Below are positions 35,644 through 42,444 of a DNA stretch of 64,000 nt, in pieces (within the stretch, counting starts at the first letter, position 1; each line of letters opens with the position of its first letter). The notes beneath the pieces are model-generated. The model saw only the letters and a list, made by a program, of their open reading frames with translations. It was not told where the DNA came from and did not search any database. The translations under genes were made by a program, and so were the position numbers. Origin of the DNA: Actinocatenispora thailandica (GTDB taxonomy: Bacteria > Actinomycetota > Actinomycetes > Mycobacteriales > Micromonosporaceae); the NCBI RefSeq assembly GCF_016865425.1, contig NZ_AP023355.1, positions 1,610,198 to 1,674,197 of the forward strand. The letters are read 5' to 3'.

Positions 35644-36012
35644 TCACGCCCCGGCACGTGGCCCGGTTTCGTCGTCGGACCCGCCGTGACTGAGCGGTTT
35701 CGGCTGGTCGGTGTCCTGCTGGTACTGGCGGTTGAGGCGTTGGGCTTCGGCGAGTTGGTCTTCCAGGACGATGATCCGGCATGCGGCGTCGATCGCGGTG
35801 CCCTCGTCGACCAGTGCGCGGGTACGGGCGGCGAGACGGAGCTGGTAGCGGGAGTAGCGGCGGTGCCCGCCCTCGGACCGGTGCGGGTTGAGCAGTCTCG
35901 TTTCCAGGCTTCGCAGAAAGTCCTGGGAGACTCCGACCAGCTCGGCCGCTTGTCCCATGGTGTATGCGGGGTAGTTGTCGTCGTCGAACATGTCTTCGAG
36001 CTGTTGGCCCAT
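35644..36012 (-). CDS. MerR-type HTH regulator, paralogue of the gene at 37540
   Basis: A 122-residue protein with AGGAGGG six bases before the ATG at 36012. Residues about 15-50 (YTMGQAAELVGVSQDFLRSL, then ETRLLNPHRSEGGHRRYSRY) form the MerR winged helix as in HspR-like proteins. LRLAARTRALVDEGTAIDAA CRII continues the DNA-binding domain, and a coiled segment LEDQLAEAQRLNRQYQQD follows for dimerisation. It is a close paralogue of the MerR protein at 37540-37989, and the two bracket the hsp20 gene in divergent orientation. Repression or activation of the small heat-shock gene is a reasonable inference. Confidence 0.85.
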   Translation of the reverse strand: MGQQLEDMFDDDNYPAYTMGQAAELVGVSQDFLRSLETRLLNPHRSEGGHRRYSRYQLRLAARTRALVDEGTAIDAACRIIVLEDQLAEAQRLNRQYQQDTDQPKPLSHGGSDDETGPRAGA

Positions 36013-36442
36013 GCACCCTCCTGTTGGCCTCGGCCAGACGCAGTCGAGGGCCCCCGGCGCGGGTACGCCGGGGGCCCAGGGTTCGGGATCGATACCACCA
36101 ACTGCCGACATCGTGTCGGCGCCTTGTTTCCGCACCCGGGTCACGGGACCACAAGGTGCGGGGATCGCGTAAACGTGACCGGAGATCACCACCTCGGTCT
36201 CGATGGACTCTCGACGGTGTCCGCCCGGCATCGACATCGCTGCCCGGGCGGGCGATCCAACGGTGTCTGTCACCCTCCCTTTCCTGCGAACCTTCACTTC
36301 CTTCTACCGGCTGTCGATGCGGGTGATCCGGTCTCGCCGTCCACCTGCTCCGGCAGCGCTCCACTCGTCGGCAAACCCAGCTCGGGCCTGCCTCCGCGCC
36401 CTCGACGGCGCGGCTACTGCGTCGGCGTTCGTCCTGGTCTTC
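36013..36442. other. Long upstream region of the heat-shock locus, no confident gene
   Basis: About 430 bases divergent between the MerR gene and the first candidate promoter. Open frames exist (for example 36203-36496, plus strand) but lack ribosome sites and family features. I see no gene here; it presumably holds the promoter of the minus-strand MerR gene. Confidence 0.5.
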
Positions 36443-36446
36443 GCTG

Positions 36447-36490
36447 TTGACAGGGGAAACCCTAGGCGACGTTTCATCGAATGTCTAGGG
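36447..36490 (+). promoter_or_regulatory. Candidate promoter with long spacer and CCCTAG/CTAGGG dyad
   Basis: A consensus -35 TTGACA (36447-36452), a 19-bp spacer and a weak -10 TTTCAT (36472-36477). CCCTAG at 36460-36465 and CTAGGG at 36485-36490 form a dyad with a 19-base centre across the -10. A 19-bp spacer is typical of promoters controlled by MerR-type activators. Confidence 0.45.
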
Positions 36491-36642
36491 CCGTGAGCCC
36501 AGATTTTCGCGTGTCGCGGGCCGGGGTGGAGCGCGGCATCGCGCGCTCCCGGTCGGATCCGGCGGCGGTGGCGGCGAGTCCCGGAGTGGTCGGCCCGGCG
36601 TGCCGCGTCGTTCGGCGGGATCGGCGGGATCGGCGGACCGGC

Positions 36643-36708
36643 TTGACGGCGCCCGCTGGACCGCTAAAATTGGTCTCGCCACTACAGGATTTGCCCCATG
36701 GCTAGGGG
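36643..36708 (+). promoter_or_regulatory. Strong sigma-70-like promoter of the hsp20 unit with CTAGGGG operator-like site
   Basis: -35 TTGACG (36643-36648), 16-bp spacer, -10 TAAAAT (36665-36670). About 25 bases after the -10 lies CCCC-ATGGCTA-GGGG (36694-36708), which shares CTAGGG with the upstream dyad. It drives towards the 40-codon ORF and hsp20. Confidence 0.65.
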
Positions 36709-36732
36709 TGGTTTGTTGCTGTGGAGGTGAGT

Positions 36733-36756
36733 GATCGATGTCGGCCACCATCGATC
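36733..36756 (+). promoter_or_regulatory. RNA hairpin burying the start codon of the small ORF
   Basis: GATCGATG (36733-36740) and CATCGATC (36749-36756) form a perfect 8-bp stem with an 8-base loop in the mRNA. The last three bases of the 5' arm are the ATG of the small ORF, and the Shine-Dalgarno sequence lies immediately upstream. Such a structure could make translation temperature- or protein-dependent. Confidence 0.55.
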
Positions 36757-36860
36757 GGACGGCGCGTGGGCGGCGGTGGCCGCGGCGCCGTGGCCGCCGG
36801 GTCTGGCATCCGCGCAGCCCGTGGCGGCCGTGGCCTGGAGGGCCGATACGGCTGGCCTGA
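36738..36860 (+). CDS. Small arginine/tryptophan/proline-rich ORF upstream of hsp20
   Basis: A 40-codon ORF starting MSATIDRTARGRRWPRRRGR and ending with the motif WPGGPIRLA. GGAGGTGA at 36723-36730, a full match to the anti-Shine-Dalgarno sequence, lies seven bases before the ATG; this is the strongest ribosome site seen in the window. It stops 53 bases before the hsp20 start and is presumably on the same transcript. It carries 13 Arg and 5 Trp, so it could be a nucleic-acid- or membrane-binding peptide, or a leader whose translation controls hsp20. It has no recognised family. Coding status rests on the ribosome site and position. Confidence 0.5.
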   Translation: MSATIDRTARGRRWPRRRGRRVWHPRSPWRPWPGGPIRLA

Positions 36861-36913
36861 GCGCCGGCCCGACACGTTGTGGTGTTTGTTGATCGTTGCG
36901 GGAGTGATGGTTG

Positions 36914-37351
36914 ATGAGCATGGTGCGGTTTGATCCGTTCCGGGAGATCGAGCAGTTCGCCAACGGCTGGGCCACCGAGCCGGCCTGGCGGGCCCGCTGG
37001 GCGGCGATGGACGCGTTCAAGTCCGGGGACGCCTACCAGGTGCGGCTGGATCTGCCCGGCATCGACGAGGACTCGTTGGACGTCACCGCGGAGAACAACA
37101 CGTTGACAGTGCGGGCGCGGCGTGACGTCGACGCGCCGAAGGGTGCGGAGTTCGTGGCGCGCGAGCGTCCGGTGGGCACCTTCACCCGGCAGATGGTGCT
37201 GGGTGACGGGCTGGATGTGGAGAAGGTGTCGGCCGACTACCGCAACGGCGTGCTGACGGTGACGATCCCGGTCGCCGAGCACGCCAAGCCGCGGCGGATC
37301 CCGATCGCCCGCCCCGCCGGCGGTAACCGGAAGGTCATCGAGTCCGGCTGA
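36914..37351 (+). CDS. Hsp20/alpha-crystallin small heat-shock protein
   Basis: A 145-residue chaperone. Residues about 35-130 are the alpha-crystallin domain: AFKSGDAYQVRLDLPGIDED, SLDVTAENNTLTVRARRDVD and RPVGTFTRQMVLGDGLDVEK. The conserved YRNGVLTVTIPVAE (A-x-x-x-n-G-v-L motif) follows, and the short tail PRRIPIARP carries the I-x-I oligomerisation motif. GGAGTGA lies six bases before the ATG at 36914. It binds unfolding proteins in large oligomers without ATP. Paralogous MerR genes flank it on both sides, pointing to dedicated local control. Confidence 0.95.
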   Translation: MSMVRFDPFREIEQFANGWATEPAWRARWAAMDAFKSGDAYQVRLDLPGIDEDSLDVTAENNTLTVRARRDVDAPKGAEFVARERPVGTFTRQMVLGDGLDVEKVSADYRNGVLTVTIPVAEHAKPRRIPIARPAGGNRKVIESG

Positions 37352-37464
37352 CCGGGACCCGGTGCTCGAACACGGGCAGGCAGGGGCCCGGCGCATTGGG
37401 GTGATCGACTCTCGCGCGAAGAGGTGATGCCCGGGATCGGATCTTTCGGCTGACGGTTTCTCGG

Positions 37465-37516
37465 TGCTGGCTGCCCACCCCGTTCGGTGATCCTTCAGCG
37501 GGGTGGGCAGCCAGCA
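37465..37516 (+). promoter_or_regulatory. 18-bp perfect hairpin between hsp20 and the downstream MerR gene
   Basis: Bases 37465-37482 pair without mismatch with 37499-37516 around a 16-base loop. The 3' arm ends seven bases before the AGGAAGG ribosome site of the MerR gene at 37540. It could end hsp20 transcription, act as an attenuator for the MerR gene or protect the hsp20 mRNA 3' end. Confidence 0.8.
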
Positions 37517-37539
37517 ACACGGCAGGAAGGTGGCGTCCG

Positions 37540-37989
37540 GTGTTCGCAGACAGCGCACCCGAGACACCCGGGTTCGGGGCACCCGACCCGCAGGCACCCG
37601 ACTCGCCGGCGCCCGGGCTCGATCGGTCCGGGTTGATCGGGACGCGAACGCCGGCGTTCACGATCGGGACCGCGGCGCACCTGTTGGGGGTCAGCCAGGC
37701 GTTCCTGCGTCAGCTGGGCGTCAACGGGCTCCTGGACCCGCAACGCTCGGCCGGCGGGCACCGCCGCTACAGCCAGCACGACCTGGGCCTGGCCAGCCAG
37801 GCCCGAGTGCTGGTCGACGAGGGCCTGTCGATGGACGCCGCGTGCCGCATCGTGACCCTGCAGGTCGAACTCGCCTACGCCCGGGCCGAGATCGCCGAAC
37901 TGCACCGGCAACTGGACACCACCGCCAGCTCGCAGAACGTCGCTACCGATCCCGCCACCACTTCCAGCCCGGACATCGTCGACCGCTGA
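37540..37989 (+). CDS. MerR-type HTH regulator, paralogue of the gene at 35644
   Basis: A 149-residue protein from a GTG with AGGAAGG upstream. After a Pro/Ala-rich N-terminus of about 40 residues, FTIGTAAHLLGVSQAFLRQL and LLDPQRSAGGHRRYSQHDLG make the MerR winged helix, LASQARVLVDEGLSMDAACR continues it, and a coiled helix (VELAYARAEIAELHRQLD) follows. It matches the regulator at 35644-36012 across the whole HTH, including the VDEG..(I/M)DAACRI(I/V) segment, so the pair arose by duplication. It follows hsp20 in the same direction behind an 18-bp hairpin and ends inside another very long hairpin. Confidence 0.85.
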   Translation: MFADSAPETPGFGAPDPQAPDSPAPGLDRSGLIGTRTPAFTIGTAAHLLGVSQAFLRQLGVNGLLDPQRSAGGHRRYSQHDLGLASQARVLVDEGLSMDAACRIVTLQVELAYARAEIAELHRQLDTTASSQNVATDPATTSSPDIVDR

Positions 37990-38023
37990 ACTCCGGCCGC
38001 CCCGGGCGGCCGGAGTTCAGCGG
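37983..38023. terminator. 19-bp perfect hairpin overlapping the MerR stop codon
   Basis: Bases 37983-38001 pair perfectly with 38005-38023 around a 3-base loop. The stem includes the stop codon TGA at 37987-37989. It lies between convergent genes (MerR and sortase) and should terminate both strands. Confidence 0.85.
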
Positions 38024-38124
38024 CCACCGGAGGCAGGTGCCCGACGAGCTGAGCTGTCCACCGCGACGAACACGCGCGGCCGTACGACGATCTGGTCCGC
38101 GACGACCGCCGCACCTGGGCTCGT

Positions 38125-38826
38125 TCACCGGGCGGGCACGGCGGTCACGACGATGTTGTCGGCGTACGAACGATGAGCGCGGTCGAAACTGCCGCCGCAG
38201 GTGAACAGGGTCAGGCGCGGAGCGCCAACGGGGCTGAAGTACCTGCCCAGGTCGATCGTTGCCTTGGGTATCCGTTCTCGTGCCACGACCCGGAACCAGC
38301 GAGTGGTGGTGGCTGTCGACAGTCTGATCCGGTTTCCTGGGCGAAGGTTGGTGAGGTGGAAGAAGGCGCCGACGCCCTCGGTGGCGCTGTCGACGTGTCC
38401 GCCGATGACGATGGAACCCGTTGAAGCAGTCAGGTCGGGCCCGTATCTGTACCAGCCCACCGTGTCGACGCTGGGCGGCACGGAGAAGTCGCCGTGCGAG
38501 TCGACACCGGTGGCCACCACCCGCGCCCTGACGCCGATCGCGCCGATGTCGATTCGGGTCGGCGCTACCTGATGACGTGCCTTCGGCAGCTCGCCAGCCC
38601 GCACCGCTGGCCCAGCGTCACTCGTGCGGGACCGCGGAGACGCGGTTTCCAGTGCCCGAACAGACGAGCTACCGATCTCGCCCGGAGGCCGCGAGTGCCA
38701 CCACGCGATGCCGGTCGTCGTGAGGGTCAGGACGGCGACGGCGACGAGCAGCACACCATACCGTCGGCGTCGGCGGGCGCCGGGACGGAGCGCCCGGCGC
38801 CCGCCTGACCGCGCTCTCTGGATCAT
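38125..38826 (-). CDS. Class F sortase
   Basis: A 233-residue transpeptidase. The ATG at 38826 is eight bases past the stop of the DUF4397 gene, so translation is probably coupled. A basic N-terminus precedes one membrane anchor, GVLLVAVAVLTLTTTGIAWW. The sortase barrel carries the catalytic His in IGGHVDSATE, Cys in LTLFTCGGSF and Arg in RAHRSYADNIVV, the triad of class E/F enzymes. Sortases link secreted proteins to the cell wall. The partner may be the upstream DUF4397 protein, although that has no clear sorting signal. It belongs to the ECF sigma/anti-sigma cluster. Confidence 0.92.
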   Translation of the reverse strand: MIQRARSGGRRALRPGARRRRRYGVLLVAVAVLTLTTTGIAWWHSRPPGEIGSSSVRALETASPRSRTSDAGPAVRAGELPKARHQVAPTRIDIGAIGVRARVVATGVDSHGDFSVPPSVDTVGWYRYGPDLTASTGSIVIGGHVDSATEGVGAFFHLTNLRPGNRIRLSTATTTRWFRVVARERIPKATIDLGRYFSPVGAPRLTLFTCGGSFDRAHRSYADNIVVTAVPAR

Positions 38827-38834
38827 CCGATGGA

Positions 38835-39674
38835 TCAGTGCCGGGAGACCGGGTGCGGCCGGCGCGAGAGCATCAACGCCATCCCGACGATCAGCAGCAC
38901 CAGCCCCGCGCCAGCGCCGGCGAACCACCAGCCGGATCCACCGGATGCGGCCTGTCCGCCCGTTCCGGCCGGCATTCCACCCGGTGCCTCACCCAGGCCG
39001 GTGAGGTTCTGAGCGACCAGAGCGAGCGACTTGTCCTTGGCGGAGCCGATCGCGTACACGATCGTTTCGGTTCCGGCCTGCAGGTTCAGCGTTTGCGGGC
39101 CGATGGCGACGGTGTTGGTGCCGGCCAGGACCACGTCGGCCTTGACACTTCCGGCGGGCAGGTCTGCGGACGCCTGCTTGGGGTTCGTGAGGTCGGCGAA
39201 AGCCACCTTGCCGTCGGCGCGAACATCCACGGCGGGTGCCGCGGCAGTGTGCCGGACCACCAGCCGTGCCATCCCCGGCTTGATCATGCTGGTGTCGTTG
39301 ACGAACGGTGTCAGGGCCGGCTTGCCGTCCGCGGTCAGATGTGCGACCAGGCTGAGGTTCTTGCCGCCGGGCACGGCCAGCGACTTGTTCTCGATGATCG
39401 GCGAGTCCACCGATCCGCCTGGTTTGGTCAATGCCACGTCGTAGCTGCCTGCCGGAAGCGACAGCGGCCCGGCGACCTTCGTCGGTTGGAAGTTGCTCAG
39501 CGTCTTCTTGCCGTTGACATAGACGTCGACCGGCTGGCCCGGAATGCCGTGCACGACCGACACGCTGGAATCCTCGGCCGCTGAGGCCGGTGTGACCACT
39601 GCTACTCCAGCTGCGGCTCCCGCGACCAACATGGCGGCAGCCATGCCGATTCGCCGTAGGTGCGAGAAGGTCAT
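38835..39674 (-). CDS. DUF4397 surface protein
   Basis: A 279-residue secreted protein. Residues 1-32 are a signal peptide ending TPASAAED. Two DUF4397 beta-rich modules follow: VSVVHGIPGQPVDVYVNGKK and ARLVVRHTAAAPAVDVRADG. After a Gly/Pro/Ser linker comes a C-terminal hydrophobic segment WWFAGAGAGLVLLIVGMALM and a basic tail LSRRPHPVSRH. That end resembles a sortase-type tail without a clear LPxTG-like motif, or a plain membrane anchor. It heads a two-gene unit with the class F sortase and is divergent from the ECF sigma factor; candidate ECF promoters serve both. Confidence 0.9.
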   Translation of the reverse strand: MTFSHLRRIGMAAAMLVAGAAAGVAVVTPASAAEDSSVSVVHGIPGQPVDVYVNGKKTLSNFQPTKVAGPLSLPAGSYDVALTKPGGSVDSPIIENKSLAVPGGKNLSLVAHLTADGKPALTPFVNDTSMIKPGMARLVVRHTAAAPAVDVRADGKVAFADLTNPKQASADLPAGSVKADVVLAGTNTVAIGPQTLNLQAGTETIVYAIGSAKDKSLALVAQNLTGLGEAPGGMPAGTGGQAASGGSGWWFAGAGAGLVLLIVGMALMLSRRPHPVSRH

Positions 39675-39744
39675 GATCGTCAGTCCCCCAAGATCGTGTC
39701 TTCGCTCGGCGCTACTGCGAGCGCCGTGCGGTGCTGTCGATGGG

Positions 39745-39807
39745 GATACGTACGCACCGGGCCGTTTGGATTCATCGAGAACCGCTCCGGGCTAGAGTGT
39801 TCGTGAT
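39745..39807. promoter_or_regulatory. Back-to-back candidate ECF promoters
   Basis: On the minus strand, -35 TGAATC (39769-39774) and -10 CGTATC (39745-39750) with an 18-bp spacer face the DUF4397 gene. On the plus strand, -35 AGAACC (39778-39783) and -10 CGTGAT (39802-39807), also 18 bp apart, face the sigma gene. Both resemble the TGAACC-N18-CGTNTC type known for SigK/SigL-like ECF factors paired with RskA-type anti-sigmas. The assignment is from pattern only. Confidence 0.6.
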
Positions 39808-39842
39808 GCACCGCGCGCCAACGCACCTCGGGGCGGAGGATC

Positions 39843-40445
39843 GTGATCTCTGCCGGTGATGCCGGGGATTCCCCTGACCCGCTGCCAAGCCAGTTCCGCG
39901 ATGGAGCTGACGGGGCACTGCGTGCTGTGTTCGACCGGTACGGACCGGCCGTCTGGCGGTTGGCACGGTCGGTGCTTCCCACCGCGACCGACGCCGAGGA
40001 CGTGCTTCAGGCAACCTTCGTGTCGGCCTGGCAGGCTCGCGAGTCGTACGATCCGGCGCGGGGGAGTCTGCTGACGTGGCTGTTGGCGATCGCGCGGCGT
40101 CGGTCCATCGACCAACTCCGTGCCCGTCGGCGGCACGAGCGGGTGATGACGGTCGAGGCGGCGCTGAGCCCGTCCGACGCGGGTCGCGCCGACGGGGTGG
40201 ATGGCATCGTCGACCGTTTGGTGATGGCGGACGAGATCAGGCAGCTTCCACCCGAGCAGCAACGGCTGGTGCACCTCGCGTTCTTCGACGACCTGAGCCA
40301 TCAGCAGATCGCGCAGCGGACCGGTTTGCCGCTGGGCACTGTCAAGAGTCGACTTCGGCGTGCCATGTCGAGGTTGAAGGACCGCTGGGAGGTGAGCCGT
40401 GTCCCACCCCAGCAGCGACAAGCTGACACTCATCGCCTTGGGTGA
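39843..40445 (+). CDS. ECF RNA polymerase sigma factor (SigK/SigL-like)
   Basis: A 200-residue sigma factor with GGAGG before a GTG at 39843. Region 2 (AVFDRYGPAVWRLARSVLPT, then DAEDVLQATFVSAWQARESY, then LLTWLLAIARRRSIDQLRAR) binds the core and the -10. Region 4 (LPPEQQRLVHLAFFDDLSHQ, then IAQRTGLPLGTVKSRLRRAM) binds the -35. Its stop lies within the anti-sigma gene, a 47-base overlap, so both are made together. It is probably autoregulated and directs the DUF4397-sortase genes on the other strand. Confidence 0.93.
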   Translation: MISAGDAGDSPDPLPSQFRDGADGALRAVFDRYGPAVWRLARSVLPTATDAEDVLQATFVSAWQARESYDPARGSLLTWLLAIARRRSIDQLRARRRHERVMTVEAALSPSDAGRADGVDGIVDRLVMADEIRQLPPEQQRLVHLAFFDDLSHQQIAQRTGLPLGTVKSRLRRAMSRLKDRWEVSRVPPQQRQADTHRLG

Positions 40446-41118
40446 GCCCGATGACGGTTCCGTGGCCCGACACGTGCGTGACTGTGATCGCTGTGCCGAT
40501 GAACTTGCCAGCCTCCGCAAGGTCACTGATCTCGCCCGCGCAAGCCGTGATGATCAGGAGCTTCCCGAGCCTCCGGCCGGGATGTGGGAGCGCATCGCCG
40601 AGCAGACCGGCGTCGCACCCAGGCTTGCCCTGGCGCCGGATCCCGGAACTGGATCGCTGGCCGGCGTGGCGCCGCCATCTCGCTCCCGACCTCGCCGTCG
40701 CTGGGCCTTGACGGCAGCGGCCGTCGTCGCCGCGATCGTGCTCGGCGCGGGCGTGACAGTGGGCGCGCAGCAACTGCGTAGCGCGGGCACCTCGGTGGTG
40801 GCGACTGCGTCGCTGGTGCCCACCACCGCCGCGCCAGCGCAAGCTCGCGGCGAGGTGAGCGTCGTGTCGCGTTCGGGGAAGAAGAGCCTGAAGGTGTCGT
40901 TGAAGGGCATGCCCGAGACTTCGGGCCTGTACGAGGTCTGGTTGTTCGACGGGCATGCCACGATGATTCCCGTCGGCGTGCTCAACAACGGTAGCGTCGA
41001 GCTTCCGGTCCCTACCTCCATCTCGCTGGGCCGGTTCTCGATCGTGGATGTCTCGCTGCAACGAGTCGGTCAGGCCGCGCACGGTCAGAGCATGCTGCGT
41101 GGTCGGTTGCGGGAGTGA
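40399..41118 (+). CDS. RskA-like anti-sigma factor
   Basis: A 239-residue single-pass membrane protein from a GTG with GGGAGG upstream. Residues 1-60 form a zinc-binding anti-sigma domain with the HxxxCxxC motif in ARHVRDCDRCADELASL. WALTAAAVVAAIVLGAGVTV near residue 110 is the membrane helix. The outside part (GEVSVVSRSGKKSLKVSLKG, then YEVWLFDGHATMIPVGVLNN) is the RskA C-terminal domain. It should hold the ECF factor at the membrane until regulated proteolysis releases it. It is convergent with the flavin monooxygenase at 41146, with only 27 bp between. Confidence 0.93.
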   Translation: MSHPSSDKLTLIALGEPDDGSVARHVRDCDRCADELASLRKVTDLARASRDDQELPEPPAGMWERIAEQTGVAPRLALAPDPGTGSLAGVAPPSRSRPRRRWALTAAAVVAAIVLGAGVTVGAQQLRSAGTSVVATASLVPTTAAPAQARGEVSVVSRSGKKSLKVSLKGMPETSGLYEVWLFDGHATMIPVGVLNNGSVELPVPTSISLGRFSIVDVSLQRVGQAAHGQSMLRGRLRE

Positions 41119-41145
41119 CGGAGAGTCGCTCATCTCTCGCTGGAT

Positions 41146-42444
41146 TCACGGCGCCTCCGCCGACGACCTGGGCTGGTCCGCCTGGCGTCCCTCGCTTCCC
41201 CCGTGGAGCGGTGCCGTTGGGCACGACCCCAACCCCTCGAGAATCCATGACGCGAGCGTCGGTGCCTGCGGGCCGTAGGCGTTGGCCCTGGCGGCTCGGG
41301 CGCGGGCGCCGGGAACCGCGGTCACCGCACGCAACAGGCGTGTGGGCAACAGCGGCCGGCCGGCGCGACGGGCGCGGGCCGAGCGGCGTTCGACCCGTAC
41401 CTGTGCCGCCTGCACGCGCCGCAGCGCCGGCTCGCGTCGGCGCTGGACCCTGTCGAGGCCCTCGTCGGTGACGGCATGGTGAGCCAGCGGCGGGGCCAGC
41501 AGGTTGGCGGCGGTCACGGCGTCCTGCACGGCCATCAGGATTCCGTTGCCGCCGACCGGGGAGATCACATGGGCGGCATCGCCGATGAACAGCAGCCCGG
41601 GCCGCCACCACCGCTGCAGTCGGCTGATGTCGACCGACAACAAGGTGGTCTGGTCGAAGCCGGTCAGTAGCTGGACGCGGTCGGCAAGCCATGGGACCTG
41701 ACCTGCGACCACGTCTCGGACTGTCGCCACTCCCGCGTCCCGCAGCGCCGGGTATCCGCCTTTGGGCAGGCTGACTCCCACCTGCCAGCTGTCCGGACCG
41801 CCCAGCAGACCGACGTACTGGTGTCGGCCGAAGAACAGGTCCACATCGGCATCGGGTGGATCCTGGTCGTGCCGCGGCAACCGGAACCACAACAGGTCGG
41901 TGGTGGCGCCAAGCCTGGTCGTCTTCATGCCGGCCGCGCGCCGCATCCGGGAGTACCGGCCGTCGGCGGCAACGACGAGGTCCGCATACAACGGTGCACC
42001 GCTGCCCAGCTCGACACCAAGGATGGCGGCTTGGTGTTCGAGCAGTCCACGCGCTCGACATCCCATCCGCAGCTCGAAGTTCGGCCAGCGGACGGCCTCG
42101 GCGGCGAGGAACTGGAGAAATCGGGCTTGCGGCATCAGCGCCACGTAGTTGAATGGTGTGTCGAGCTTCCCGTAGTCGGCCGTGGTCACCGAGCCGGACG
42201 GGGTGTGGAATCGGAAGTACCGCGCCTGGTGATGGGGCAGCTGCAACAGCTGGCCGGCAAGGCCGAGCTGGTCGAACAGCTCCAGCGTGTAGGGGTGTAG
42301 CGAGTCGCCGCGAAAGTCGCGATCGAAGTCGCGGTGGGTCTCCAGCACCGTGACGGGTACGCCGGCGCGCGCCAGCAGGTAGCCCAGCAGCAACCCGCCC
42401 GGCCCGGCGCCGACGATGACGCAGGAACGTCGCGCGGCCATCAT
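41146..42444 (-). CDS. FAD-dependent aromatic hydroxylase-type monooxygenase
   Basis: A 432-residue flavoprotein. The Rossmann motif CVIVGAGPGGLLLGYLLARA opens it, LVVAADGRYSRMRRAAG is the DG motif and FIGDAAHVISPVGGNGILMA the GD motif that binds the FAD ribityl and pyrophosphate. This is the para-hydroxybenzoate hydroxylase fold, which uses NAD(P)H and oxygen to hydroxylate small substrates. Its ATG overlaps the stop of the upstream reductase gene (ATGA), so the two are coupled. The Arg-rich 80-residue C-terminal tail is atypical and may be an extended frame. Substrate unknown. Confidence 0.88.
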   Translation of the reverse strand: MMAARRSCVIVGAGPGGLLLGYLLARAGVPVTVLETHRDFDRDFRGDSLHPYTLELFDQLGLAGQLLQLPHHQARYFRFHTPSGSVTTADYGKLDTPFNYVALMPQARFLQFLAAEAVRWPNFELRMGCRARGLLEHQAAILGVELGSGAPLYADLVVAADGRYSRMRRAAGMKTTRLGATTDLLWFRLPRHDQDPPDADVDLFFGRHQYVGLLGGPDSWQVGVSLPKGGYPALRDAGVATVRDVVAGQVPWLADRVQLLTGFDQTTLLSVDISRLQRWWRPGLLFIGDAAHVISPVGGNGILMAVQDAVTAANLLAPPLAHHAVTDEGLDRVQRRREPALRRVQAAQVRVERRSARARRAGRPLLPTRLLRAVTAVPGARARAARANAYGPQAPTLASWILEGLGSCPTAPLHGGSEGRQADQPRSSAEAP

